Shown: positions 1-12,485 of the stretch, piece by piece
Layout: each line of letters opens with the position of its first letter
How positions within the stretch are numbered: the stretch's first letter is position 1
NCBI GenBank assembly: GCA_948146395.1
Contig: OX411552.1
Coordinates: forward strand, 3,347,501-3,411,500
Length of the DNA stretch: 64,000 nt
From: Fragum whitleyi
Taxonomy: Eukaryota; Mollusca; Bivalvia; Cardiida; Cardiidae
Direction of reading: 5' to 3'
Notes under the pieces: generated by a model
What the model was told of the DNA's origin: nothing
The model's input: only the letters and a program-made list of their open reading frames with translations
Database searches by the model: none
Translations under genes and position numbers: made by a program

Positions 1-2
1 CT

Positions 3-971
3 GAACATGTAATAAATGAACTCAATACTCATTGTTCAGATATTTTCAAAATAGTAAAGAAGGTTCCTTTAGATACAGAAATGTTCAAAAATTTAAAAAA
101 TCACCTTGATGTAAAATTAGAGAATAATTACTTTGATACCAAGTTCATTACACCACTAGAGGTTAAAAACATGATTGAAAAGTTGGACTCTAAAAAGTCG
201 TCGGGAATCGATAATATTGGGGCTAATATATTGAAATTATGCAAAGACTTTATTTCTGTACCAATCTCAAGTATTTTCAATAAGTGCATATCGAAAGGCA
301 TTTTCCCGACAGAATTCAAAAAAGCGAATATCACTCCTATTTTCAAAGGTGGCGAAAAGAGTGACCCAAACAATTATAGACCAATTTCTATTTTACCTAC
401 ATTATCGAAAATTTTTGAAAGACACATTGCAAATCAGCTTAAAGATTTCTTTAAAAAATTTAATATCTTATATGCTCGTCAATCTGGTTTCAGGGAAAAC
501 CACTCTTGCCAAACAGCACTTACTCATTTAATAGATTCTTGGTTAACTCATATTGACAATGGAAATGTTATTGGATCAGTTTTTCTCGATTTCAAAAAAG
601 CATTTGATCTTGTCGATCATGATATACTGCTTTATAAGTTAAAACTGTATCATTTCTCAAACGACACATGTAATTTCTTTCATTCATATTTGACTAATAG
701 ATTTCAAGTTGTAAAAAATGGAACAAAATCTTCCGAAATGAGACCTGTATCATCTGGAGTACCCCAGGGATCTATTCTTGGACCCATTTTATTTTTGCTT
801 TATGTAAATGACATACCATTAAATATATGCTCAGATATTGACATGTATGCTGATGACGCAACGCTCCACAAGTTTGGTTCAAATACAATAAAAATTAACG
901 AGACCCTACAGGAAGACCTTCTTAAGGTTGAGCGCTGGTGTCACCTCAACAACATGGTTTTAAAATCCTAA
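3..971 (+). pseudogene. Reverse transcriptase domain, disrupted
   Basis: The frame is open from position 3, so the internal ATG at 81 is not the true start. RT motifs appear in order: SSGIDNIGANILK (fingers), NNYRPISILP, motif A FLDFKKAFDLVDHD, motif B SSGVPQGSILGP, and catalytic motif C MYADDATL near 844. In life this enzyme would do target-primed reverse transcription of its own RNA. The frame ends at a TAA at 969-971. An extra base in the A-run near 962-965 explains this, because the homologous sequence (KKTTCMLIGT) continues in the next frame. Confidence 0.92.
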
Positions 972-1690
972 AAAAACTACGTGTATGCTAATTGGAACAA
1001 AATTCAAACTTAAGCAATCTCAAAAACTAAATTTAATAGTTTTAGATAAACAAATAGAAAATGTATCTTCTCAGAAACTTTTAGGAATATATATTGATAA
1101 CACCCTTTCCTGGAAAATTCATTGATAAAACTTGTGTAAAGTTATCGTCTAAATTACATTTACTGAAAAGAATCAATTATTTCTTAACCCCTGAAATGAG
1201 ACAAATCTTTTACAATTCATATATAACTCCATGCTTTGACTACTGCTGTATAACATGGAATCAGGGATCGTCTGCATCTATAAATAGGATAACCAAAATT
1301 CAAAAAAGGGCAGCACGGATCATTCTAAGTAAACCTAAGATGTCGAACACTAAAGACAATTTTATTGAATTAAAATGGTTAACATTTAAAACTCGATGCA
1401 TATATTTCACCGTTTTGATGGTATTTAAGATAATAAATGGATTAACTCCTTCTTATATGTCAAATCTCTTAAATCTAAGTAGCAATAATTTTTATCTTCT
1501 AAGATCCGAAACGAACAATAATATTTCTTTGGAATGTATACCAAAAACGGAAAACAAGACAAAAACTTTCTCGTTTAGAGGTATGAAGTATTGGAATTCA
1601 CTCCCATTACACTTAAGACAAATATCTAATATCAAATGCTTTAAGAAAAGATTAAAAGAATATCTGATATCTATGAATGATTTTTCGTAA
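972..1690 (+). pseudogene. Retrotransposon C-terminal region after the RT, frameshifted
   Basis: Residues such as KLLGIYIDNTLSW continue the retrotransposon protein after the first frameshift. A second break near 1123-1130, consistent with loss of two bases, moves the rest into the frame starting about 1094. The later part has the typical LINE C-terminal pattern: KLSSKLHLLKRINYFL, then YNSYITPCFDYC and KRAARII. It ends at a stop at 1688-1690. No RNase H motif was recognised. Confidence 0.85.
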
Positions 1691-1955
1691 GTTAAATGTG
1701 TATGTCCGAATCTATATATTTAGTGTGAGCGTATGTGTGTGTTTGCTTTGCAATGCTATCTAAAAAGAGTGCGAGTTATTCGTGCGCGCGTGTTTGACGA
1801 GTATGTGTGTGATTCATTACATGTTATTTTGTTATTCGAAGGCCTTATTGTAAATAAGCTAATCATTATGCTGTTTGATTTATGTGTGTGATGATGTCTT
1901 AATAAGTTACCTTCGTTAAATAAAGATTTTATTATTATTATTATTATTATTATAT

Positions 1956-3588
1956 CAAAACGAATTGTCTGCGTTTAAACGTTTGGTTGGCGTAACGTGA
2001 TGAATGCATCCCAAATTTCTGAAGCTTTAGCTGACTTGGTAAATTTAAAATGATCATGTCAAATTAGAGTGACCATGGGAAGGTTCATGAGCCAATTTTC
2101 TCTTCTTTTACACCATTGACACCATAGAAAATTGACAATACAGAAATGCCGTTATGTGACCATCCTCCGTTTATGACCCGGTCTTTTTCTGTTCGATGAT
2201 CTGAGCGGCTTTTTTTAGTTGATTTAGTACTCATTCAAAGTGATGAAAAGCGGAAATTTCAGACTGACTCTAGCCTGTAAATTTGAACTACCGACGTAAA
2301 ACGCTTGAAAACTCACGGTACGCCTTAAATGGTGATCTGCAAAGTAAACATTGTTGATTCGGATAGCCAATCGATTAGTTCGTCGCTCAGGCACCGATTC
2401 ACTAAATTGATATTTACACAGACTATTACAATTCCACAAAAATTGTTGCAAAACTTTTTTGACTGTGTATATTTTATTCATATCAAACCTTGTAACAAGC
2501 AAATACAACAAACTACATAATATTTAGAGATAATTGATATCAAATGGATTATAGCGGAAGCTTTAAACTTATAAAGTTCCTTTCCATGTCACACAATGAT
2601 TTGAATATCGACATTAAGTGGTTTTTGTGTATGTCTATACGCTTTTACATAGATTAATCTCAAAAAGACCTCTATAATTGAGGACTGTGAATCGGTTTTG
2701 CACCAGTTAAATTTTTCGCACTTTATTTAGGCAGGCGTATTGACGAGTCCATATTAAGTGACAGTTTAATATATTGATGTTCCAGTATAAAAAAGTCGTA
2801 TATGCCTGTATTGGCATTTGCGACCTCCTTGCACAGGGACGTCGATTAGTTCAGGGACCTTTTATTTCTTTGTAATAGAAAATGTAGCAGTATTCTTGAT
2901 TTTACATGTGCTTTCATTGGCGAACATTAGCGAAATAAAGTTTAGGTGGTTAACTATGTAAAACAAACGTTTTGAAAGAGGTTTTTATCTAGCAGAGGTC
3001 AACGAAATGACGTTTTTTTAAAAAAAATATATAGGAAGGTAGATCAATGAATTTGCAAGATAAAAACTGTCAGGTAAAGTTGATGAAAAGACACTGGCAT
3101 AAGTCGAGACAATATCAGGGAGCCTCGAATCGTAAAAAGCAATAGGAACCATAAACTTTAACCCTTATTATGTTAAACCAAGAGACATCTGGAAAAGATC
3201 TGAAGGAAATTAGCCTTTTGTAAGCCTGCACAACCCGTGCAGACTGACAAGGATAATTACTCGTGGCACTAGGAAGTTGGTCCCTTTTCGCCTGACAGGT
3301 CATATATATATGAAATATACCACCACTGGTTTCTTGTTTTCTGCAATCAGTTCTAGATTGATATTTGACATTTCTCTCTTCAACAAATTTTCCAGGGGGC
3401 GTCAAACGAGACAAACAACATCGCCCTTATATAAAAAGCCGGGAAAATGTTTGCAATATTTTTCTCCAAAAAGACCACGAAAAAAAAGTAACTTGTGTAC
3501 AGTCAAATTATTTAGATGATATATAAGCATGTGCGTAGTATTCCTGAGTAATAAACTTAAAAAAAAATCCCAGACAAGCCCACGTGTC
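1956..3588. other. Non-coding stretch, mostly unassigned
   Basis: No supported gene. Short open frames at 2224-2520 and 3115-3737 lack domain signals and overlap repeats. The right end (about 3225-3310) resembles the right half of the GTGACCCGTCACGCG foldback family described at 31282 and elsewhere. Confidence 0.5.
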
Positions 3589-3906
3589 CGCACAGTCCGA
3601 TCCGAGTCATGACTATGTCGAGGGGTCAGTGCAACACCATTGTTAGTGCCTATAAAATTATAGGCACTTACAATAGTGTTGCACTGACCTTTCGATGTGC
3701 TCAATAAATCGTAAATGACTTGTGGTTTCTGATGCACGACTAAAAGATTCGCATAGTCCGATTAAAGTAATCGCTATGCCAAGGGGTCAGTGCAACACTA
3801 TTGTAAGTACCTATAAATATATAGGCACTTACAATAGTGTTGCACTGACCTCTCGATGTGGTCAATAAATCGTAAATGACTTGTGGTTTCATATGCACCC
3901 TTAAGG
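3589..3906. repeat. Tandem duplication (161-bp period) of a hairpin element
   Basis: Two copies start at 3589 and 3750 (CGCACAGTCCGA / CGCATAGTCCGA). Each holds a 66-bp near-perfect palindrome beginning GGTCAGTGCAACAC and ending GTGTTGCACTGACC (3624-3689 and 3785-3850), followed by a shared tail containing AATAAATCGTAAATGACTTG. The copies differ by point changes. This looks like a foldback element duplicated with its flanks. Confidence 0.85.
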
Positions 3907-6235
3907 TTAATTTCAATGTAATTTTTGCAATTAACGCTAATCATTGTCAGTCCTAATTCACATCGTGATATTGCTAAAAAATTCACGGACAGGATCAAAT
4001 ATATTATGCTCTATATGATTCACGATATCATTTCTTTCAGATAATGATAGGAAAATAGTAGATGGGCGGCCACCTAATATATTCCAACTCCATATTTTCG
4101 CGGACGTCATATTTTCACGGTAATTGAATTTTAGCATACTGCCTACCCTCTTGGCTATGATTGATGCAGATTTTGTGAACAACCCCCACATATATCTACA
4201 AAATAAAAATCTTCAAAAATGTCTTGAGTGTTAATGGGAATATAACTAAAATATTAATGCTTTCAAAATCGGAATAGTGTTTCATCATTCAACAACCCCC
4301 TTTCCAAATGACCTCCATTTTCTTGTTTGAAAAATGTAAACACAATGCAATTTTGACCAATAAATGGTGCAAAGTCATCAAGGAATGTACAATGACATGA
4401 AAATCCAATGCATGGACCGTACCAAATTATTTCAAGATAGATTTTGTAAACTACCGTGAAATTTGACGTCATGACTCAATATTGTGCTCATGACGATGGT
4501 CACCACCTTGTAGCATTTTCAGATAATATATTTCTAGCAAGATCCCTAAAAATTTGTGGATTGACAGATTAGGGAACTAACTTGTAATGCATAATATATT
4601 TGTGCTTGATTTCTTTGTTTGAAGACAGTTCATAATTGACTAGTTTGTGGTGTGGTATGTTTCCACTGCTAAAAGGTTTGGTTTTGCTTTGCTAAGGTAG
4701 TTTGTGCAAATGTAGGTAAGCTTTAGCTTCCAAACGGCCTTATTTATCAAAGTGTTAAAAATGCTAGCAAGGACCGGAGAATTCCGACAGTCGGTGTAGG
4801 TATTTTAGAGGCAGGTATGTTAAAATTGTCAGGTGTTCGTAATTCATCCGCCATGTGGCGCTAATGTGAACCACAGATGCACTATGGGTACTTCTGGCGC
4901 CAAATATCACGTTCGGCTTGATGATAATTCCAGAACATGTCGGCGATACTGTAAAATGTGGACTGAATTAAGTGGGCTGCCAAACAATGATTAGTTATTT
5001 TTTATTCAAGGCGAAGATAAACATTCCGTTTTGAAATGCCCGAAAAAAAGAATTTTCTGTACAAACTCTCTCCCGGTATAGAAAACATTAGTTAAATATC
5101 CTTTGTCACCATCTTTGATAATTTTTTCAATAGATCCTTTTTTATTGACAAAAGATATAAACACACACACCCCAAACCCGCTCTATCACACTTATGCCCC
5201 ATCAATGCCATTTTCAGATACAACAGTTTGATACCATACGGTATAAAGCAAATGTTCAATGTGAAATCGAAAATTTCGACATACTTGACGTTGAAAAAAT
5301 GGCTTTTACCTTGACTGAGGCCCTTGAACTTTGTACAAACTAAAAAGGTCTCGTCCCAAGCCAAACCTCATGTGATATTTGAAGGCGCTATCACTTACAA
5401 TTCAAAAGTTATGGCCAAATTTAAAGTTTTTTTTGACAAACGGACAGAGTAACAGAAAAACAGACAGAGCAAAGATTATATGCCATTGATCTAGCGATGC
5501 AAAAGCATAGCAATGACAAAGCAACAACCACATCATTTCATATCAAGGGGGGGGGGGGGGATACAACTAATTTTCTTAAAATTGTAAGTTTTTTTCTTAG
5601 TTTCTTTTCTTTTCATTATTTTTACTCGAATTCACGACACGATTATGGCTTTTTTTTGTTCACAAAATGAAAGATTTATTGATCTTTTTTATTGATTGAT
5701 CTTACTCGAAAATCAAACAATAATTTTATTTTCATGCAAAAATTGAAACTAACTATATAAAATATTGGGACAATTCTTTTTTAAGTCGCTATTTGCATGT
5801 GATTACTATGTGATTACCGCTTAGTTAACGTCAAATGGTTCCAAATGCAAGAAAGCAGGGTATAAGTTTGTGATGATTTGGTTTGGCCATGATATTATCA
5901 AGTAAAAATCAATCATTGATTATCGATAATCCACAGAAAATCCACCGTTAAACAATATCGTCAATTCCCGCAATATAGTTGGGTATATGACGAAACGAAC
6001 TCTTTTGAAGATATTTAAATGATTTTAACACTTGTACAATTGCCGCCGTTTACTAGCTCCAGCTGAGACATTGTTCATGGAAGTTTGTGTGGTATATCCT
6101 TCCGTAATGATCGGGCGGGCAAATCGTCCATAGCCATCGTATAAATAGTACTTTGAGCAAATGCTCGTTATCAACATCGTATAGTACACCAACATAAATA
6201 AGGGACAAATTAAATTTGTCGGTCATTCCCGTTAG
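3907..6235. other. Non-coding stretch, no feature recognised
   Basis: No coding signal on either strand. It contains a 14-base poly-G run at 5547-5560 and a short CA-rich patch near 5160. The frames at 3958-4191, 4263-4472 and 5092-5364 have no recognisable domain, repeat-independent composition or splice context. Confidence 0.5.
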
Positions 6236-6386
6236 TCCAGATAATAGTTCCGCAACATTTTAGGAAGTCATGTACATTAACATTGTTAACCGAGGTTTCC
6301 TAATGAGTTCAGGAAACCTCGATCATCGCTGTGAAAGATCACAAGTTCCGAAATATTGTGGATTTATTACGAGTCCACTACCTTAT
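6236..6386. mobile_element. TTAA-type foldback MITE, copy A
   Basis: A diverged member of the family best seen at 25300 and 32244. It shares AATAGTTCCGCAACATTT, the central stem CCGAGGTTTCCTAATGA/GGAAACCTCG and the right end GAGTCCACTACCTTA. The left terminus is degraded and the TTAA flanks are not intact here. Confidence 0.75.
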
Positions 6387-6754
6387 GGAAGCATGAACGA
6401 ATTTGGGGCCAATGCGTATGAAAATATCCCGGGGTTATAGGCCCTATATGATGGACGATACGAGATAGGACCAAGGTTCCTACCATTTTAACTAAAATGA
6501 CGTCATACAATTTGTAAGCCCTTCCAAGATTTGTGGCTTGGTGGTTACTGTAGGCGTTCGGTTGTTACATTATTTGCAATACAAGAAAATATTGCCCCAA
6601 TGATAATGACTTTTGTTGGCGTTCTAACACGTCGAATTTTTCGAAATTGGGGGCTGGGGTGGGTGGGTGGGTGAGGCAAACAACGTCGAGTAAAATACGA
6701 GCCTTAATATGAACAAATGAGGACGTTCCCATTCTTAAAGGTCGTAAGAGTCAG

Positions 6755-6985
<231 letters not shown>

Positions 6986-6997
<12 letters not shown>

Positions 6998-7146
6998 ACA
7001 AAAAACGACACTAGAAATCAATTTTAATAACGTGCCAACCGGTTTCGCTGCTGCTCATCAGGGCGTCGCCCTGATGAGCAGCAGCGAAACCGGTTGGCAC
7101 GTTATTAAAATTGATTTCTAGTGTCGTTTTTTGTTTTATTTATATA
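6986..7146. repeat. Perfect 161-bp palindrome between two (TA)n arrays
   Basis: Two 80-base arms are exact reverse complements around a single T at 7066. Each arm, read outward from the centre, contains CCCTGATGAG then CAGCAG then CGAAACCGG. These are the two conserved blocks (CTGATGAG, CGAAAC) of a hammerhead ribozyme core, separated by a very short potential stem II. Hammerhead motifs occur in Penelope-like elements and retrozymes. I did not find a convincing cleavage triplet pairing, so catalytic competence is not shown. Exact arm identity also allows an assembly artefact. Confidence 0.9.
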
Positions 7147-7168
7147 ATTCTTGTTCTGGTTTACTTGA

Positions 7169-7337
<169 letters not shown>

Positions 7338-7346
7338 AAACGACTT

Positions 7347-7770
7347 TTATAATATGGCCTACGTCGCAGAGGTGAAACAACCCCGTTGAATATTTTTGAT
7401 ATTGAACATGTGATATTTCCTAGTGGGGTTACTATGCAAATGAATTCAGAGTGAATAGGAACGCTATATTGTTGTCGTCAAAATTACGTCATAATAGATG
7501 TGATGACGTCGTTAAAAACACACGGCGTTAGATCACGGTTAGCGGAAAAGTTCGATGAACGAATTTTAATAATTGTGTCGATTCATTACCAAAAAGCCGG
7601 GTCATATATTTTTAAAGAACATCAAACTTGAATCCATAAAATACCAAATTTATCAAACGCGTCATCTATATATAGATACAAACTCAGGATAGATTTTATC
7701 TTTTTACAGACGACTCGTTTAATTATTTTTTGTAGTCATTTTCATGACAACTCGTTCAATATTCTCTATA
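7347..7770 (+). repeat. Dispersed repeat family 'GACGTC', copy 1
   Basis: Starts ATAATATGGCCTACGTCGC and shares CCCGTTGAATATTTTTGATATT, ATGCAAATGA, a TGACGTCA-rich middle and ACTCGTTTAATTATTTT near its right end with copies at 25740-26156 (reverse), 45345-45735 and 60838-61255. Partial copies lie at about 13596-13812, 14885-15175 and 27952-28080. Non-coding. Class of element unknown. Confidence 0.8.
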
Positions 7771-8212
7771 TTTAAGATACAGGCGTCACGGTCTTAAAGG
7801 CCGTTTGTATCCATTACGACCTTTTAGCACCGTTATGCCGACGTATCAATTAATAACCGCAAGTCAATCGTACTGATAGATTTCAATTTGTTTTAAAACC
7901 GAAACATGCTGTTTTATACACGGCAAAGGATCGATTTCAATCACATTTAATATTTTTTCCTCGAAATTTTACAAGACTGACGCGTGTAAGAAAGATTAGC
8001 GACTGGCGCCACATTGCCTTGAATACACCTGGTTATGTAATCCATGTACACGTGTGCTTCTAATCAGGCCCACCTGACTGTACGCATTACACTGAAACCC
8101 ACTACTGGAATTAAGAGGGATTTTTTCTCTAAAAAGACTTTTTGCTTCTGCTGGAATAGGAGAACACGCATCTCGTGTTTATAGAATCTTCGTACTGCAA
8201 TATATATGTCCA

Positions 8213-8625
8213 TTACATTTTTTGCTCCACTGGCAAAAGGTCACAGGGGCTATCGTCTGTCGTGCGTCCATCGGTGCACCAGTGCACCCGGTTGTAAACT
8301 TATTATTTACAAATTTTCTCCCCAGAAACTACTGGATGAATTTAAACCAGCTTTGCTGGAGTGGTCCATGTGTGACCTCCTTTCAAAGTTATTCAAGAAA
8401 ATTTTATCCTATGGAAACATTGCTTAAATGGGCGTGGCTAATTTCCATCTATGGTTAAAAGTGTTTTTTCTCAATAACCAATGAATGGATATCAACCAAA
8501 TTTAACTTGAATGATCCTTTGGTGATCCTTCACCAGACAACAAAAAATATTGTGATAGAATGGAAAATATAGTTTTATGGGCGGAGGTCATTTATATATA
8601 TAAGCGGAAACTTTGAAACACACAA
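8213..8625 (-). mobile_element. Pearl-like tandem-core element, reverse orientation (family 4)
   Basis: Its left edge TTTTTTGCTCCACTGGC is the reverse complement of the 3' end type (CCAGTGGAGC followed by an A-run) seen at 27907. Inside are about two diverged units, each with a phrase like CTACTGGATGAATTTAAA followed by TTCAAAGTTATTCAAGA. The element at 59893-60560 has the same content. The small frames at 8206-8458 are not genes. Confidence 0.65.
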
Positions 8626-9725
8626 CTGGTGGATAACAGTCAAAAATTCACTTGAACGATTGGTCGTTACGCCTTTCTCAAATCACAAACGATTATTGTG
8701 ATTAGGCTTTAATGGTGGATGTTACCCAGCATTTTCTTTATTAAAGATACTGTTTTCTCCCTTTTGATAGAAACAATAGAATATACTCCTATATATTTTG
8801 GTACTGTTTCAAGATTTGCTCTGGTATTCACTTGTCAACGGACAAGTGGCCTAGAAAATTGTACTTGTCCGCAAGTCATAAAGCCCGTGTCGGACAAATT
8901 GGGCATGGGAATTTCACACCCCTGGCTTAGCGCACAAAATAGTTCCATAACATTTCCTCACAGCTTTGTCTAGTAAATTGTTACAAACAACTTTATCAAA
9001 CCTATTTATGAATCCGCGATGTGGTCCATTTGGGTATGAGAGGTATATCGTCGGCCTATTCACGGACCCAAAGGTCCCAAGTTCGATTTCCGGGAGCGGC
9101 TATCTATCTTGATTCTTTGATTGGTGCACACATTCGGCAAAAGTACTTGTGAATTTTCCAGAAAGAAGATTGATTCAAGTTGAAAGAACTTGTTTCCCAA
9201 TTGTTGTAAAATGAACAGGTTAAATCTGCAAATTTCTGTATGATTCTATTTACGCCTGATTAGGTTTTAAGTACCATAATATCGACGAAAACAATTCAAA
9301 AATTCTTATTACTCTAATTTAATGGAACGATTGAAACAAAATGAGTTAAGCAACCGTATTGTATTTACAAGAAGCAATGTCTTAATTTCTATATACCGTT
9401 ATCATGCTGAAAAAAAAACTTTGCAAAATTACACTCTTGATGAAAATCAAAGTTCCAAAGGCTCTAAAATAAGAAATTGTATGGCAATATGACTCTCGAA
9501 ATCAAGTTTTGTTTTTCGTCGAAGAAAACAAACAGGTTGTGTTGACTTAGTTTAGACGGCACATATGTACAGACTGATCTGTTGTCTACACCTCCTGCCA
9601 AAGCAGAAATATTTCGGCTCGGCATAAAAATTGTTATCATCGCTTTTTTATCAAAATACAGCAGTCAAATTTGACCATAACTGTAAAAAACTGTCAGAAA
9701 TATATTTTATTTATAAATTGACTTT
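8626..9725. other. Non-coding stretch with a tRNA-like B-box trace
   Basis: No gene is supported. Around 9050-9110 the sequence CCCAAGTTCGATTTCCGGGA resembles a tRNA B box (GTTCGANNC), but no cloverleaf can be drawn. It is probably a relic SINE head. Confidence 0.4.
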
Positions 9726-9982
9726 TTTCGGAGTAAACCCGTCGTTGTCTTCATTGTCATCGTGAAAAACTTTGACATTTTGTTATATCTCTTGTTCTAC
9801 TGAAGGCATTCACTTGAAACTTGGCACACATGATCACTATCAAAATAGGAACATATACTATCAAGGGGGATAACTTTAGATAATTTTTGTGCTAATTATG
9901 ACCCCTTTTCAACTTTTTTTTTATCCACTATTCTGCATCCAACAGTCGAGCGTAGGCACCAATAGGCGGTGTTCTTGTTAAA
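9726..9982 (-). mobile_element. Pearl-like element, family 3, reverse copy
   Basis: Reverse-complement relative of the element at 50469-50777. Shared phrases include TCACTTGAAACTTGGCACACA, ACTATCAAGGGGGATAACT and ACAGTCGAGCGTAGGCACC followed by GGCGGTGTTCTTGTT. One core unit is present rather than a long array. Confidence 0.75.
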
Positions 9983-12228
9983 GCTAGGACATGTCTGGAA
10001 GTATATCGTTTTCATATTTTCATATGGGTTATTCAGTACAGTGTCAAAATTGATATAAATATCCTCTTTTTCCTCACGAATAAACTCTATCTAGGGCAAC
10101 GTGCAATGACAAATATCAAAGACAAATTCTTTTGAAGTTTTCTTAGATTCCACATTTCTGGAAGATTATCTAACTTATTTATTGATATAAGATATGAGAT
10201 TCTAGGAAATGCTCTTACTTTAAAGTTTTTGTTTGATTGAGTTCATTTAGCGTAAACCTAAACCGTCATACGGAGGATATACTATACTCCGTTTCAAAAG
10301 AAAGTGAGCACTTCCCCTTTACATGTATATGGAGAACGAGAATAATAAAATCAGGGCCCAAGATAATTAATTCATTTTCTTGTTTTCTTCAGAATTTTCT
10401 CAATTTCAGAATCTAATTAAATTCATATGAACATAAAAGATAATATTTACAAGTCGCTAGTCCTAACAATTAATTATATTATCATTCATGTTCATACGTT
10501 TATAATAAAAACAATGCATCAGAATTAAAGTTTAAATATCTTGTTGAAATTTGCGAAAATTCTCTGATGAGTTTCAGAAATGATTTGTAAAATTCAATTG
10601 GTATGTGTCCACATGGTAAGCTTGTGGCCCGCCTAGAGAAAAGGAAATATATAGGTGTATTTTCAAAACTGAGCTTTGACGTAGGCGCTGAGTCCATTTC
10701 TATAGGTATATCGTGTACTTGAAAAAAAATATGACCGGAATTGAATCTGACCCCTCCACTTCAATCATGAAAGTACATATATTAGTAAACCTTACGATTT
10801 AAGAAAAGCAATAACTTTCATTTGAAAGATAAATTGTTAGTTTTTTAACGAATTATTTAATCCTATTTTATGTAAATCGAAGATATGGCACGGGATTCTA
10901 TCGATTTAAAGTATAATTCACGGCTCATCGCACAAAATATAATAAGAATAACCAAAACAAACAAACACACAAAAAATAGCTATAAGGTCAGAACTGAGTA
11001 CTTTGGTGACCAGTGCATCTACAACAGTCGTAAAACTAAAAAAATATTTAAGTATACCAAGAATAAAAAAAACGACTCTAAATGTTGAATGAAAAATTAG
11101 ATATGTTTTTACAAAGTTGTTTAATTGTTAACAAATACAAAGTTACAATGTTACATTTAAAGAATATAGATATGCTGCTAGATGAGATGAAATGCTATTG
11201 TGGAATTTGCATTTTGTAGAGTATATAAGTAGAATTCAGGAAATCAGCGTTGTCAGTACTTTGAAATTTCCATCAAATTACAGCGGTGTCAAAAAGTGTG
11301 GAATACACACAAACCGTGGATATTATCTTATCAGAAACTGTCCATTATGAAGGTGCCAGTCTTAACAGAGATACATAAAACAGATGCTCGATAGAAGCAG
11401 TTGAAACATTTAACAGGTGTCTACTATCTTAAAACAGAGCCTCACAGAGGAGTCAGTCGGCTAGCGGAGCAGCTGGTAATTATATCTAACCTCACATGAT
11501 ATTTCGGGGTTATTTCTGATTCCAGCTTCGTGTGTTGTCCCACTTCGTTAAAATACGCTTCTTTTGTTAGAAAGTTTAAACAGTGTCTGAACAACCATCG
11601 GGTTTAAACAGCTTCAGCAGTTTCCTCACTATTTTTTGAAGTTCGAAATAAAGGGTTTTAGATTATTTGTTACATACTTTTATGATCTGTTGATTGCAAT
11701 TGCGACAAACTCAAAAGCGCTTGAAATGTTTAAATTGATCAGTTTGAACATCCACAAATGACATAAAATTACAGTGAATCCGGTATAATTCGCGATATTT
11801 TATTTTCGCGAATAAAAGCTAAAATAAAATCACCCGCGAATCATACCGGGCTTACAGTAATAGTTAATTTTTCTACACGATTCCAAAAGATTTACTTGGC
11901 AAACATGCTAACTTGTTAAAAATCACCTACAATCGGTGTACAAAATCGTTTTAGTGGTGAAAGGTCAATTTGTACAAACTGGTATCTTTAAACAAAATTG
12001 AATATTTAATATCTATACTAATATTTTTGGTTTGGTTTTTTCTCTTTCTCTCATATAGGAACACCACTTTAAAGTGTCAGTTTTCTTGATCTGTTTTTTA
12101 AAAGGCGAAAATTTGTAAGAAATTTTAACGGTAGACAATTGCTGATCGAACTATTGGACAACCTCGCAGTTTGTGCTCGGGCAATCTAATAAAAGCATGT
12201 ACCAAAAGCCGTGACCCAAAATATCAAA
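9983..12228. other. Non-coding stretch with two repeats
   Basis: No supported gene. A segment at 10647-10706 (TATAGGTGTATTTTCAAAAC and following) recurs at 17640-17700, and its downstream part (10787-10835) recurs directly after the second copy, so the second copy has an internal deletion. A foldback lies at 11775-11857. Confidence 0.55.
11775..11857. repeat. Foldback with CCGGTATAATTCGCG arms
   Basis: The left arm CCGGTATAATTCGCG is mirrored by CGCGAATCATACCGG at the right. A small inner stem pairs ATTTTATTTTCGCG-like sequence with its complement. Total about 83 bp. Confidence 0.8.
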
Positions 12229-12485
12229 TGAGTCTGTGCGTGAGATTTCCATCAATTTCAGCAATTTCAGATTTACGCAAAGCAGAGACTCTGACCAGCC
12301 TGTGCACTTGCACAGTCTGGTCAGTGTCTTCACTTGGCGCTTAGTATATAGAAAAGGTCTCAAAGTATCTGCAGAGCACTAGATAACTTTATATTTACAC
12401 AATGTGGATGTCTACTATTTTCAACATTTGTGACATATGATCCCCGCGAACATTTCAAATTGTTGGAAATGTCACGCACAGGCAT
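12229..12485. mobile_element. MITE family TGAGTCTGTGCGTGAC, copy 1
   Basis: The terminal TGAGTCTGTGCGTGAGATTT faces an inverted AAATGTCACGCACAGGC. Inside are a hairpin CCTGTGCACTTGCACAG and CTCAAAGTATCTG. Copies lie at 52288-52526 and 55175-55416. Only the central hairpin part is recognisable at about 18655-18705 and 24485-24535. Length about 250 bp. No coding capacity. Confidence 0.85.

Larger units (their letters stand above)
1..1955 (+). mobile_element. 3' part of a degenerate CR1/Jockey-type non-LTR retrotransposon
   Basis: The window opens inside the element. A reverse transcriptase frame is followed by a C-terminal region, a roughly 240-bp T/G-rich 3' UTR (1691-1930) and a terminal (TTA)n tail at about 1930-1954. 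This is the usual order of an autonomous LINE. The endonuclease region lies left of the window, so target-site duplication and full length cannot be judged. Two frameshifts split the reading frame, so this copy is dead. The clade (CR1, L2, Jockey and relatives) is judged only by protein style. Confidence 0.9.
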
